This document shows positions 42,164-52,006 of a stretch of DNA of 58,442 nucleotides, piece by piece. The notes under the pieces were generated by a model. That model was not told the DNA's origin. It ran no database searches and was given only the letters and a program-made list of their open reading frames with translations. Within the stretch, counting starts at the first letter, position 1. Every line of letters begins with the position of its first letter. The stretch is from an uncultured Verrucomicrobia subdivision 3 bacterium. Lineage in GTDB: Bacteria > Verrucomicrobiota > Verrucomicrobiia > Limisphaerales > UBA11358. Both the position numbers and the translations under genes were made by a program. The stretch is taken from contig CAIQWB010000017.1 in the NCBI GenBank assembly GCA_903875465.1, positions 1 through 58,442 of the forward strand, written 5' to 3'.

Positions 42164-45049
42164 TTAGTTGCTGGGCACTCCTTGAACATTGAATTCACGG
42201 TAGACATTAAAGCCCAACGGGCCGTCCCGGAACTGAAAGCGGATGGCCACAACGTTGGTGGCATGCAACGGCAAACGCAGCGCGGTTCGGCCGCCAGTGG
42301 ACGATTTGAAGCCGGTTGCCACTTTCACGAATTGTTGGGGCGCGCCAGCCTGGGCGACAAACAGGTCATAATGCTGGCTTGACCGGGCATCGGCATGGTT
42401 CGCGAAGCTGCGCACTTCGGTGAGGTCCACTGGCTGTTTCAGCCGAAATTCCAGCCAATCCCCCGAGCCGTACCCGCGGAAGGTTTGGCCGTCGTCTTTG
42501 GTTTCGCTGCCACCCGCGCCATTGCGGGTGGTGCCATTGAAAACCGCGGCTGCATTCGAGCCGCCGCCGGAGTGGCTGGCATGGTCCGCAGCGCTGGCCA
42601 GCAGGTGATGCAACACGTCGTCCGGCACAATGTCCAGATCTTCGTCAGGGAGGCGGGCCGGGACGGATGGCGCGGCATCGGACACCACTGCGAGCGGCTT
42701 GAGTTTGCCGGCCAATTCAAAATGGTGTTTGCCGGGCCCCACAGGCAGTTGGGGGGCGGCGGGCTGGCCATCGCAGGTGGTCTGCGAATGCTCAAATCGT
42801 TCCACCGGCAGGGTCACCTCGGCGGCAGCCCCTTCCGGGACAACGACATCCAAGGCAAATTTATCAGGTTGCATTTGCCAGGCGACTTCCACATTGCCCT
42901 GCGGTGTGGGGACGGCGCCCCGGGCCCAATGTAAATCACATGGTTGCGGGCGGATGGCAACCACGCGGAAACCGGGTGCGGCCGGGGTGATACCCAGAAT
43001 TTTGGAGGTGAGCTGCACCAACGGGGTGGAGCACCAGCCGTGACTCAGGTCACCGTGGTTCCACATTTCGCGGAAAGACTGGGTTTCCGGCACGATTTGC
43101 CAGCGCTGCAGTTGTGCCATGGCATAGCGATCAAACAAGCCGGCATGGTCGATGGCGGGGAATACCCAGTGCATGAACCAGGGCTGGGTATTGAGGGGTT
43201 TTTCGGCGAGCACTTGCTCCACTATTTTTTGCTGCCGGTCTTGGGGCGCGAGGTCATACAAGACCGCGAGGAGGTTGACATGGGGGCTGAACGTTTCGAT
43301 GGCGGTATCGGCGGGCAGCCATTTGCCAGGCTTAACGGAGGTGCGAAATGGGTTGCCATCGCGATAAAGGCCTTGGGCGGGATTCCAGAGTTCCTGGTTG
43401 AACGCCCGGGCGGTTTCGTCGCGCAGGTGCTGGTATTTCTGGACGCGCGCGGCATCACCCGCCAGGGTGGCAATGCGCGCAGCCATTTCCAGACCGTGAT
43501 AATAAAAAGCGGTCAGATATCCCTGGCCGATCACGGCGGGAGGATGATGGCAGTTGATGCCGGCAATCTCCACCCAGTCCATAAACATATAATTTGGGGC
43601 TTCCGAGATGATGCCATTGGTTCCGCGCCAGGAGGTGTAGGTATCGAGCAGTTCGTGGACATAGGGAGACAGTTCCTGCACGAGGGAGGCATCGCCGGTG
43701 TAGTCGTAGTAATCCAGCAACATTTGCAACCAGCCAAGGGAGTAGCTGGTGTGGAAATTGTGGTAGTTCTCGTCCTTGAGCAGCCAGGCAAATTTCCGCA
43801 GATCCTGCCGCGCGAGCCAGGGTTGGGCGAAGGTCTGGAAGTTCACCATGGATTCAATCAGATAATCGCCGGGATCACTGATGGGCTCCTGGTGATTGGG
43901 CGAGTCAAGATGGTGCGTTTGCAGGCAAATCTGCACCGCCCAGCGGGAGACATCATAGAGGCGGTTTAACTGGTCATCGTTGCATTGAAAAGAACCGCGG
44001 TACGCCACCGGTTGCGAAGTGAAAATCGCCCCGACATCCGCGATGGTGACCGGTTCCCGGACGCCTTTCAAGGTGACAGTGAAGGCGGGCGCGATTTCGG
44101 TTAGGTGCGGGAATTCAAAATAATGTTCACCGCGGCCAAGGGTCATTTTGGCTTCGTTATTGGCTTTCACAATTAATTGCGCGCCCCGGCCGCCCGAAAC
44201 CTGCACGGTGGGATACCCACTCAGTACGCGATCAAATACCACGCGGAACGAGCAGTCATTGGTGATGACATGGGAGGGCAAGCCTTCGATGCGCAGCACG
44301 GGATAGTGCGCTTCCATCAAGGGGGGAATCTCGCTCGCGACGAGCGGGGGCCAGAGGTCTTTCACCGCGCTGCTGAATGACCAGGTAGAATCATCAAAGC
44401 CGGGTAAACGCCAGCCGGCGGGTTCCAGGGCAGGGGCGTAAATGGTCGGGCTGGGAAATTGCAGGGCAGGGGCGGAATGCCACGAACTATCGGAGGTGAC
44501 CCGGAGCGGCTGGCCAGCCGCCTGCGCGATTTCAGCTTCGAACAAAAATCCCGGCTGTCCGCGTGACACCGTCCAGCCGGTCCAATTCCGAAAAACTTCC
44601 GCAGCGATGACATTAGTGCCCGCCTGTAAATAAGTTTGCAACTCGCGAACGTCATAAAACCAGCGGTGGGTGTTGCCGCCGGCATAATCACGGCCCATAT
44701 CCACGGGCCCGCGCGAAACCAGGTGTCCATTGATGAACAGACGGTAGCGGGCATCGGCCGTCAGCCAGGCTTTGGCCGAACGCGGCGGTTCAGGCAGCAC
44801 GATTTCCTTCCGAAACATCGCGACCGGGGCGTTGCTTTCACCGCCAAGCCAGATCCATTTGGCCTGCCACGGGCCCGGTTTCTGGCATTCATTTAAAAAC
44901 TGATAGGAGGGCGCTTGCACGCCATTGGAAGTCACCAGCACTGGCATGCCGGGGTAGGCGATGGGCCCGTGAGCATCGGCCGCTGATCCCGGCCCGGCGG
45001 CAAGGAGGCACAATGCGGACAGAATGGGGGTGATTAGTTTTTGAAGCAT
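42164..45049 (-). CDS. Alpha-L-rhamnosidase-like (GH78-type) exported glycosidase
   Basis: A 961-residue protein from ATG 45049, chosen because it begins directly with a signal peptide (MLQKLITPILSALCLLAAG); an in-frame upstream start would add 23 residues. It has N-terminal beta domains (KWIWLGGESNAPVAMFRKEI, about 65-85; RYRLFINGHLVSRGP, about 103), an (alpha/alpha)6 region with HHLDSPNHQEPISDPGDYL (about 375-395) at the place where GH78 has its Asp/Glu catalytic block, and MWNHGDLSHGWCSTPL (about 690). The C-terminus (about 850-960) is a F5/8-type or CBM-like sandwich. Rhamnosidase is the best guess; other deoxy-sugar or galacturonide targets are possible. It is divergent to the ROK kinase gene. 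Confidence 0.78.
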   Translation of the reverse strand: MLQKLITPILSALCLLAAGPGSAADAHGPIAYPGMPVLVTSNGVQAPSYQFLNECQKPGPWQAKWIWLGGESNAPVAMFRKEIVLPEPPRSAKAWLTADARYRLFINGHLVSRGPVDMGRDYAGGNTHRWFYDVRELQTYLQAGTNVIAAEVFRNWTGWTVSRGQPGFLFEAEIAQAAGQPLRVTSDSSWHSAPALQFPSPTIYAPALEPAGWRLPGFDDSTWSFSSAVKDLWPPLVASEIPPLMEAHYPVLRIEGLPSHVITNDCSFRVVFDRVLSGYPTVQVSGGRGAQLIVKANNEAKMTLGRGEHYFEFPHLTEIAPAFTVTLKGVREPVTIADVGAIFTSQPVAYRGSFQCNDDQLNRLYDVSRWAVQICLQTHHLDSPNHQEPISDPGDYLIESMVNFQTFAQPWLARQDLRKFAWLLKDENYHNFHTSYSLGWLQMLLDYYDYTGDASLVQELSPYVHELLDTYTSWRGTNGIISEAPNYMFMDWVEIAGINCHHPPAVIGQGYLTAFYYHGLEMAARIATLAGDAARVQKYQHLRDETARAFNQELWNPAQGLYRDGNPFRTSVKPGKWLPADTAIETFSPHVNLLAVLYDLAPQDRQQKIVEQVLAEKPLNTQPWFMHWVFPAIDHAGLFDRYAMAQLQRWQIVPETQSFREMWNHGDLSHGWCSTPLVQLTSKILGITPAAPGFRVVAIRPQPCDLHWARGAVPTPQGNVEVAWQMQPDKFALDVVVPEGAAAEVTLPVERFEHSQTTCDGQPAAPQLPVGPGKHHFELAGKLKPLAVVSDAAPSVPARLPDEDLDIVPDDVLHHLLASAADHASHSGGGSNAAAVFNGTTRNGAGGSETKDDGQTFRGYGSGDWLEFRLKQPVDLTEVRSFANHADARSSQHYDLFVAQAGAPQQFVKVATGFKSSTGGRTALRLPLHATNVVAIRFQFRDGPLGFNVYREFNVQGVPSN

Positions 45050-45147
45050 CAATATTTTTAACTTCGCAAACACGTCGCGCGCCGTCGAGCCCAAACCGGG
45101 CGAAATCTTGGTTTGCACCGCATAAGTTTTTTTGAAACCATGCCAGC

Positions 45148-46032
45148 ATGAATCGGATGGGCATGGATCTCGGCGGAACCAAAATTGAAGGCATTGTGCT
45201 GGATGCGCAGGGCCAGGAACTCTTTCGCAAGCGCGTGGAAACGCAGCGGGACAAAGGGTATCAGCACATTCTCAACCGCATTAAGAGCCTGCACGATGAC
45301 CTGGCAGCGAGCACGGGCGGGGCGCCGCACACGCTGGGGATTGGCACGCCCGGGGTGGTGGCACCGCGGACGGGGTTGATGAAAAATTCCAACACGGTGT
45401 GCATGAATGGCCAGCCGGTGAAGGCGGATCTGGAACAGTTGCTGGGGCGGCCGGTGGAAATGCAAAACGATGCCAACTGCTTTGCCATGGCGGAGGCTTT
45501 GCTGGGGGCAGGGCGGGGGCATAAAATGGTCTTTGGAGTGATCATGGGAACGGGTTGTGGCGGGGGGCTGGTTTACAAGGGGGAAGTCATCACCGGACCG
45601 CAGGCCATTGCCGGGGAGTGGGGGCATATGTGCATCGATCCCGAAGGTCCGTTGTGCTATTGCGGGCAAAAGGGTTGTGTGGAGACCTTTATTAGCGGTG
45701 GCGGATTGCAACGACGCTATCAGGCCCAGTATGGCCTGCAAAAGAGCTTTTTTGAGATTGAACAGGATTATCGGCGGGGGGAACCGAATGCGGTGGCGCT
45801 CATCCAGGAGTTTTTCCGGCGCTTCGGCCGGGCGATGGCCAATTTGATCGATGTGCTGGATCCGGATGCCATTGTGCTGGGGGGCGGGGTTTCCAAATTT
45901 GAGGATGTTTACACGCTGGGGGTGGCCGAAGTGGCCAAATATGTGTTTAACGACCGTTTGGAGACGCCGATTTTAAAACATCAAATCGGCGATTCCGCCG
46001 GGGTAATCGGCGCGGCGCTGGTGGGAATTTGA
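45148..46032 (+). CDS. ROK-family sugar kinase (NagK/Mak-like)
   Basis: A 294-residue kinase with the ATP-binding MDLGGTKIEGIVLD (about 6-19), the substrate-site ENDANC-type motif as MQNDANCFAMAEALLG (about 109-124), VIMGTGCGGGLVYKG (about 131-145), catalytic-region GEWGHM (about 155), and the ROK zinc motif CYCGQKGCVETF (about 169-180). It is close in layout to E. coli fructokinase Mak and NagK. GlcNAc kinase activity would supply the GlcNAc-6-phosphate for nagA in this window, but a fructose or glucose preference cannot be excluded. It is transcribed divergently from the GH78-like gene through a 98-bp gap. Confidence 0.88.
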   Translation: MNRMGMDLGGTKIEGIVLDAQGQELFRKRVETQRDKGYQHILNRIKSLHDDLAASTGGAPHTLGIGTPGVVAPRTGLMKNSNTVCMNGQPVKADLEQLLGRPVEMQNDANCFAMAEALLGAGRGHKMVFGVIMGTGCGGGLVYKGEVITGPQAIAGEWGHMCIDPEGPLCYCGQKGCVETFISGGGLQRRYQAQYGLQKSFFEIEQDYRRGEPNAVALIQEFFRRFGRAMANLIDVLDPDAIVLGGGVSKFEDVYTLGVAEVAKYVFNDRLETPILKHQIGDSAGVIGAALVGI

Positions 46033-46159
46033 ATCATCGTGAAATTTTTCACAAACTTTCCTTGCGCGGGAAGCCGAAGTTCAATAATTATATTCTCAAT
46101 ATTTTGCGTGGCGTAAGACAATATCTGATTAAGGTACAATCAACGTTCGCGATCCCGTA

Positions 46160-46828
46160 ATGTCAGCAATTTTTCCGAAGTGGACAAACAGTTTGCCCTT
46201 GGCGCTAGGAGCCGTTGTGGCGGTTGTTGGTGGTGTGGTCACCGCCGGCGTTGCGCTCTATGCCACCCCCAAGCATACGCGGGTGGGCTACGAGCCCGTT
46301 CAGCCGGTGCCCTTTTCCCATAAGATTCATGCGGGCCAGATGGGGTTGGACTGTCGCTATTGTCATAATGGGGTGGAGAAGTCCTGGTTCGCCAACCTGC
46401 CCGGTGCTTCCACGTGCATGAATTGTCATAATCAGGTGATGAAGGACGATCCCTTGCTGGCCGTGGTGCGGGACAGTGCCGCCACCGGCAAGCCGATTCC
46501 CTGGGTGCAGGTCCACAAGGTGCCGGATTACGTTTATTTTAACCACTCGGTACACGTGACCCGCGGCGTTAGTTGCGTGGAATGTCACGGTCGTGTGGAC
46601 CAAATGGAGGAAGTTTACCATGCCAAGTCGTTTAGCATGAGTTTTTGCCTGGACTGCCATCGTGATCCGGCCGAGCACATTCGTCCGACCGCCCAGGTTA
46701 CCCATCTGGACTGGCAATGGAGTACGAACGAGGCGGTGGCGGCCGAAATGCAGGCCACGAACGGAACCAAATTTGTGCATGATTGGAAAGTGGAATCGCT
46801 CCAAAGCTGCTCGGCGTGTCACCGATGA
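46160..46828 (+). CDS. actA: Alternative complex III subunit ActA, pentaheme cytochrome c
   Basis: A 222-residue membrane-anchored cytochrome with one N-terminal span (about 12-35). It has exactly five CXXCH heme sites: CRYCH, CMNCH, CVECH, CLDCH and CSACH, the last at the extreme C-terminus. This is the pattern of ActA of alternative complex III, which passes electrons from menaquinol oxidation to periplasmic acceptors. The TGA overlaps the ATG of actB. It is the first gene of a ten-gene respiratory operon; the 127 bp before it are AT-rich, but I could not assign promoter boxes with confidence. Confidence 0.93.
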   Translation: MSAIFPKWTNSLPLALGAVVAVVGGVVTAGVALYATPKHTRVGYEPVQPVPFSHKIHAGQMGLDCRYCHNGVEKSWFANLPGASTCMNCHNQVMKDDPLLAVVRDSAATGKPIPWVQVHKVPDYVYFNHSVHVTRGVSCVECHGRVDQMEEVYHAKSFSMSFCLDCHRDPAEHIRPTAQVTHLDWQWSTNEAVAAEMQATNGTKFVHDWKVESLQSCSACHR

Positions 46829-49800
46829 AAAATAATTTGAACCAATCAGCCCCGAGTGTGACTGGCCGCCGTTACTGGCGGAGCTTGGATGAACTGGCCG
46901 ACACGGCGGAGTTCAAGGAATGGTTGCAACGCGAATTTCCCCAGGGAGCCAGTGAGCTGGAGGACGGGGTGTCCCGCCGTCATTTCGTGCGCATCATGTC
47001 GGCCTCGTTGATGCTGGCGGGCATTGGCGTGATGGGCGCGGGTTGCCGCCGTCCGGAGGAAAAGCTGGAGCCGTTTGGTCAGCAACAGGAGAATTACACT
47101 TTCGGCGAGGCGCAGTATTTTGCGACGGCCATGCCCACGCGCAACGGTGCCATTCCCTTGCTGGCGAAGTCCTACGAAGGCCGGCCGGTGAAACTGGAAG
47201 GCAACGCCGATTTTCCGGGTAGCAATGGTTCGACCGACCGTTATGCCCAAGCATCCATTCTGGACCTTTATGATCCAGACCGGACGAAGCGCTTTAAAAA
47301 TGCGGGCAAAATCGTAGCCGCGGAAGATGCCCTGGCCGCTCTCAGCCAACTTTCCCAAGCCGCCGCGACCACCGGCGGGCAGGGGTTGGCGTTCCTGACT
47401 GATCGCAGCACTTCGCCTTCGCGCCGGCGCTTGCAGGATTTGATTTCCCAGAAATTTCCGAATGCCAAATGGTTCGCTTATGAGCCGGTGGATTCGGACA
47501 TCCATCAGCGCGCGGCCACGCAGGCGTTTGGGCAGTCCGCTCGCCCGGTTTATCACTTTGAGAAAGCCAAAGTCATCGTGTCCTTGGGCAGCGATTTCTT
47601 GGGCTCGGAAGATGACACCCATAACCACATTCGTCGTTACGTGGCAGGGCGCAAGCCTGAGACCGGTTCGATGAGCCGGTTATACGTGATCGAATCGCTG
47701 TTTACCCTCACCGGGGCAGGGGCAGATCACCGCTTGCGAGTGGCGGCAAGCCAGATCGGTGCCATTGGGGCGGCGATCAGCGCGGCGGTGGCCGGCGCTC
47801 CCATTTCCGCTCCGGCGGGCGTGGATAAAAAGTGGATTGAAGAATGTGCCAAGGATTTGACGCAAAACCGGGGTAATGCGTTGGTGGTGGCCGGTCAAGC
47901 ACAGCCCTTGGAAGTGCATCTGCTGGCCTTTGCCATCAATTCGGCACTGGCGGCAGTTGGGAGCACACTGGCGCTGCATCCGGTGACGACGCCGGTAGGT
48001 GGCACTATTGGGGAACTGGCCCAACTTTTGAATGCGGGCTCGGTGTCGACGCTCGTCATTCTGGGTGGCAACCCGGTCTACAACGCCCCGGTGGATTTGA
48101 ACTGGGCAACCACCCAGCGCAAGGCCAAAACGGTGGTGCGCTTGGGCTATTACGAGGACGAAACTTTTGCCCAAACCGACTGGCATATCCCGGCCGCGCA
48201 TTATTTGGAGTCGTGGAGTGACGCGACCACCAGTGATGGGATTTTGGTGCCGGTGCAACCGCTCATTCAACCGCTGTTTGGCGGTTTGAGCGAGTTGGAA
48301 TTTCTGGCCCGCCTCGCAGGTGAGACCCAGACGAGCCCTTACGAAATCGTCAAAGCCACGTTTGGTGGTTCGGAGGAAGCTTGGAAGAAATTTTTGTTCA
48401 ACGGTTACCAAACTGAATCAGCAGCCGCAACGGTAACCGCCACCTTCGCTGGCACCCCGCCTGAAGTCAAATCCAGCACGCCTTCAGCAAGCAGTCTGGA
48501 AGTGGTTTTTTATCGGGATGCCAAAGTGGATGATGGGCGTTTTGGCAACAATGGCTGGATGCAGGAATTGCCCGAACCCATCACCAAAATCACCTGGGAT
48601 AATGCGGTGCTGGTAAGTCGCAAGACGGCCCGGGAAATGGGCGTCGAAAATGGCGACTTGGTTGAAATTACTTTGAATGGCCGCACGGTCAAAGGTCCGA
48701 TCTGGACCCAGCCGGGCATGGCAGACTATTCCTTGGGTTTGGCTCTTGGTTACGGCCGGCCGGCGGCGGGGCGGGTCGGCACAGGCGTGGGTTTCAATTC
48801 CTATGCCATCTTCGCCGGAAGCTATGTTGCGACCGGAGCAACGCTCAAGAAGACGGGCGAGACCTATGTGATTGCGACCACGCAACACCATTGGTCAATG
48901 GAAGGCCGTCCGGCGGTGCGCGAAGCCAATTGGGCTGAATACCAGAAACTTCCGAATTTTGCAGAGAAGATGCACGGTGAGGAGGCGCCCATTCAGCAAT
49001 CCCTCTACCCGAATCCACTGGATGAGGCGAAAAAAACGGCCCTGCACCAATGGGGCATGTCGATTGATTTAACCTCCTGTGTGGGCTGCGGCACCTGTGT
49101 GGTGGCTTGCCAGAGCGAAAACAACATTCCCATTGTCGGGAAGGACCAAGTTACGCGGGGGCGCGAAATGCATTGGATGCGGATTGACCGCTATTACACA
49201 GCGGATCCGGCCACCGAGAAACTTTCCGATACGTTCCAAAAAGACGAGGGCCAGCAATTTGCCGAATGGATTGACGACGTGCAGGCGGTGAATCAACCGA
49301 TGCTTTGCCAGCAGTGCGAAGCCGCTCCGTGCGAGAATGTTTGCCCGGTCAATGCCACGGTGCATGACCAGGAGGGCCTTAATGTCATGGCCTATAATCG
49401 ATGCATTGGCACCCGCTATTGCTCGAACAACTGCCCATACAAGGTGCGTCGATTTAATTATCTGGATTTCAACAAGCGTCCGCTAACCGCGCTGAAAGGC
49501 ACGCTGTATCCCACGGCCATGCTAGGCAGCAAGACGGGCGGAGAACTGGACATACTTCGTTGGTGGAAGGACCCGAACGCCGGAATGCGCGAAGAGGACG
49601 AATGGGATTTGATCAAGATGGTCAAGAATCCGGATGTGACCGTGCGCATGCGCGGGGTGATGGAAAAGTGCACTTATTGCACCCAGCGCATCGAACACGC
49701 CAAGATCAAGCAAAAAGCCAAGGCCGGCGGAACGGATCATGTGCGCCTGCGTGAATCGGAAGGCACGATTCCGAAGACCGCCTGCCAGCAGGCGTGTCCC

Positions 49801-50055
49801 GCCGGGGCGATTGTTTTCGGCGATGTCAGCGACCCCGAAAGTGCGGTCTCCAAATTGAAGGCGCAGGACCGGAATTATTCAGTGTTGGGTGAATTGCTCA
49901 CCAAGCCGCGCACTACTTATCTTTCGCGCGTGCGCAACCCCAATCCAGCCATGCCCGATTACCGCGAGTGGCCGCACAGCTTCGAGGAATACGAGAAGCA
50001 CAATGGCAATCCGTATGACAACCAGTCGGAAACCGTTCAGAAAGGAAACAGCTAA
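46825..50055 (+). CDS. actB: Alternative complex III subunit ActB (iron-sulfur, molybdopterin-oxidoreductase-like)
   Basis: A 1076-residue protein fused from a Mo-oxidoreductase-like domain (about 60-700) and a ferredoxin-like domain (about 740-1000). A Tat-type signal SRRHFVRIMSASLMLAG (about 51-67) ends in a lipobox, MGAGC. Iron-sulfur motifs are CVGCGTCVVAC (from Cys752), CQQCEAAPCENVC, CIGTRYCSNNCPY, and CTYC with a later CQQACPAGAI, consistent with three 4Fe-4S clusters and one 3Fe-4S cluster. In known ActB the molybdopterin site is empty; I see no clear Mo ligand here either. The start at 46825 overlaps the actA stop (ATGA). Confidence 0.93.
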   Translation: MKNNLNQSAPSVTGRRYWRSLDELADTAEFKEWLQREFPQGASELEDGVSRRHFVRIMSASLMLAGIGVMGAGCRRPEEKLEPFGQQQENYTFGEAQYFATAMPTRNGAIPLLAKSYEGRPVKLEGNADFPGSNGSTDRYAQASILDLYDPDRTKRFKNAGKIVAAEDALAALSQLSQAAATTGGQGLAFLTDRSTSPSRRRLQDLISQKFPNAKWFAYEPVDSDIHQRAATQAFGQSARPVYHFEKAKVIVSLGSDFLGSEDDTHNHIRRYVAGRKPETGSMSRLYVIESLFTLTGAGADHRLRVAASQIGAIGAAISAAVAGAPISAPAGVDKKWIEECAKDLTQNRGNALVVAGQAQPLEVHLLAFAINSALAAVGSTLALHPVTTPVGGTIGELAQLLNAGSVSTLVILGGNPVYNAPVDLNWATTQRKAKTVVRLGYYEDETFAQTDWHIPAAHYLESWSDATTSDGILVPVQPLIQPLFGGLSELEFLARLAGETQTSPYEIVKATFGGSEEAWKKFLFNGYQTESAAATVTATFAGTPPEVKSSTPSASSLEVVFYRDAKVDDGRFGNNGWMQELPEPITKITWDNAVLVSRKTAREMGVENGDLVEITLNGRTVKGPIWTQPGMADYSLGLALGYGRPAAGRVGTGVGFNSYAIFAGSYVATGATLKKTGETYVIATTQHHWSMEGRPAVREANWAEYQKLPNFAEKMHGEEAPIQQSLYPNPLDEAKKTALHQWGMSIDLTSCVGCGTCVVACQSENNIPIVGKDQVTRGREMHWMRIDRYYTADPATEKLSDTFQKDEGQQFAEWIDDVQAVNQPMLCQQCEAAPCENVCPVNATVHDQEGLNVMAYNRCIGTRYCSNNCPYKVRRFNYLDFNKRPLTALKGTLYPTAMLGSKTGGELDILRWWKDPNAGMREEDEWDLIKMVKNPDVTVRMRGVMEKCTYCTQRIEHAKIKQKAKAGGTDHVRLRESEGTIPKTACQQACPAGAIVFGDVSDPESAVSKLKAQDRNYSVLGELLTKPRTTYLSRVRNPNPAMPDYREWPHSFEEYEKHNGNPYDNQSETVQKGNS

Positions 50056-51479
50056 TGGCTGATGCCTCGACCAATTTGAAGTCCCTGCTCCCGCCAGTGG
50101 AATTGCGACGCCAGCCGGTGGTGGAAAACAACCAGGGGCTGGGATGGCTGACCGACAAGCTCTCGGCGTTTGCCGAGGGTAAAATACCGCTTTGGTGGTG
50201 GTTTTTCTTCCTGCCCTCGGCCTTTTGCGCCACGGTCATTTTGCCCTTCTGCCTGTTTTACCAAGTTACGACCGGGGTCGGGGTTTGGGGTAACAACCAT
50301 CCAGTGATGTGGGGTTTGGACATTGTCAATTTCATCTGGTGGGTCGGGGTGGCGCATGCCGGGACCCTCATTTCCGCGCTGCTTTTTCTGACCCGGCAGC
50401 ACTGGCGGACGACGATTGGTCGCATGGCAGAAGCCATGACGGTGTTTTCGGTGATGATGGCGGGGTTGTACCCGGCCATTCACGTTGGTCGTGCCTGGTT
50501 TGACTGGTTTATGTTTCCTGTGCCGAACTCGAATGGCCTGTGGCCGCAGTTCCGTTCGCCGCTGATGTGGGACGTCTTTGCGGTGAACACTTATGTGATG
50601 GTCTCCATGTTATTTTGGTTCATGGGCATGATTCCAGATTTTGCCGTGTTGCGGGATCGCGCCACCACTCGGGTGCGCAAAGCTATTTTTTCCGCTCTGG
50701 CCATGGGGTGGACCGGTTCGGCAAGCCAATGGCACCATTACGAAAAAGCTTATGTCGTGCTGTGCGGTTTGTGTACGTTGCTGGTGTTTACGGTCAGCTC
50801 CATTGTCGGTCTGGATTTTTGCACCGCTCAGCTGGCCGGCTGGCATGCGACGATTTTCCCCTTGTATTTCGTGATTGGAGCCGTGTTTTGCGGCTTTGGC
50901 ATGGTCCTGGTTATTTTGATTCCGTTACGCAAATGGTGCGGGTTGCAGGATATCATCACCATGAGCCACATCGACAAGGTCGCCAAGCTGGCTTTGGTTT
51001 CGGGATTGATCATCGATTATATCTACGCAATGGAATTCTTCATTGCCTGGTATAGCGGCGATCCGTATGAGCGATGGGTGTTTGGACATCGTTTGTTTGG
51101 TCATACTTACGGAGTCTTGGGCTGGATGCTAATTGGGCTCAATGTGGTGATGACCCAGTTCCTCTGGTTAAAGAAGGTTCGTAGCAGTTTGCTGGCGCTG
51201 TTCATCATTGGCGTGCTGATCAATATTGGTATGTGGACGGAACGGTTTGTGATCGTGGTTGGTTCGTTGTACCAGGATTTTCTGCCCGCTAACTGGGGAC
51301 ATTACAAGCCCACCATTTGGGACGTGGGGATTTATGTGGGTTCGCTGGGCACCTTCGCCATGTTGTATCTGTTATTTGTGAAGTTTCTGCCGATGATCGC
51401 GATTTCTGAAGTCAAGGGGGCCACCCCCCAGGGCAATCCGCACCATCCCTTGGGCGGTGCGAAGGGAGGCCGGCATTGA
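50055..51479 (+). CDS. actC: Alternative complex III subunit ActC (NrfD-like quinol-binding membrane protein)
   Basis: A 474-residue integral membrane protein with about ten spans of the NrfD/PsrC fold. It starts one base into the actB stop region. Family features include WGNNHPVMWGLDIVNFIWWV (about 76-95), HAGTLISALLFLTRQHWR (about 99-116) and YPAIHVGRAWFDWF (about 138-151), which hold residues proposed to bind menaquinol on the periplasmic side. ActC and ActF are the two quinone-type subunits of the complex and may move protons. Confidence 0.93.
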   Translation: MADASTNLKSLLPPVELRRQPVVENNQGLGWLTDKLSAFAEGKIPLWWWFFFLPSAFCATVILPFCLFYQVTTGVGVWGNNHPVMWGLDIVNFIWWVGVAHAGTLISALLFLTRQHWRTTIGRMAEAMTVFSVMMAGLYPAIHVGRAWFDWFMFPVPNSNGLWPQFRSPLMWDVFAVNTYVMVSMLFWFMGMIPDFAVLRDRATTRVRKAIFSALAMGWTGSASQWHHYEKAYVVLCGLCTLLVFTVSSIVGLDFCTAQLAGWHATIFPLYFVIGAVFCGFGMVLVILIPLRKWCGLQDIITMSHIDKVAKLALVSGLIIDYIYAMEFFIAWYSGDPYERWVFGHRLFGHTYGVLGWMLIGLNVVMTQFLWLKKVRSSLLALFIIGVLINIGMWTERFVIVVGSLYQDFLPANWGHYKPTIWDVGIYVGSLGTFAMLYLLFVKFLPMIAISEVKGATPQGNPHHPLGGAKGGRH

Positions 51480-52006
51480 AACCTTACGGGATTATGGCGG
51501 AATTTGACTCGCCTGCGGCCATTTTGGCGGCCGCTCAACAGGTGCGGGATGCCGGTTATCAGCGCTGGGATGTGTTCACCCCCTTCCCAATTCATGGCAT
51601 TGACAAAGTCATGGGCTTTAAGAATTCGCTGGTGGGCTGGTTTTCGCTGGCGATGGGCGGCGGGGCATTTCTCTCCGGCATGGGCCTCCTATGGTTTACC
51701 AACGCCTTTGATTATCCGCTGATCGTCGGTGGCAAGCCGATGTACAGCATTCCAATGTCCTTTGTGCCCTCTTATATTTTGATGGTCATGGGCGGGGCCA
51801 TTGGTGCCTTGGTGGGCATGCTGGCCTTGAACCAGTTACCGCGCTTGAATCATCCCTTGCTGAAAGGTGGACGATTTGAACTCGTGTCCCGCGATAAATT
51901 CATGCTCGTGATTGGTGCCAACGATACGCAATTCTCCCCGGTGGAAACCCGCAAGCTGCTCGAGTCGATCGGTGGCAAGCATATCGAAATCGTGGAGGAA
52001 GACTGA
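51476..52006 (+). CDS. actD: Alternative complex III subunit ActD (DUF3341)
   Basis: A 176-residue protein beginning KPYGIMAEFDSPAAILAAA after the start, with the DUF3341 segment WDVFTPFPIHGIDKVMG (about 32-48), then two membrane spans forming a hairpin (about 52-75 and 96-122) and a C-terminal cytoplasmic tail. Starts by a 4-bp overlap with actC and ends in a 1-bp overlap with actE. It is a structural, cofactor-free subunit in known complexes. Confidence 0.92.
   Translation: MKPYGIMAEFDSPAAILAAAQQVRDAGYQRWDVFTPFPIHGIDKVMGFKNSLVGWFSLAMGGGAFLSGMGLLWFTNAFDYPLIVGGKPMYSIPMSFVPSYILMVMGGAIGALVGMLALNQLPRLNHPLLKGGRFELVSRDKFMLVIGANDTQFSPVETRKLLESIGGKHIEIVEED

Noticed and set aside
46033-46159. Promoter boxes before actA
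   Set aside because: AT-rich strings such as TACAAT (46135-46140) occur, but no -35 partner at acceptable spacing was found.
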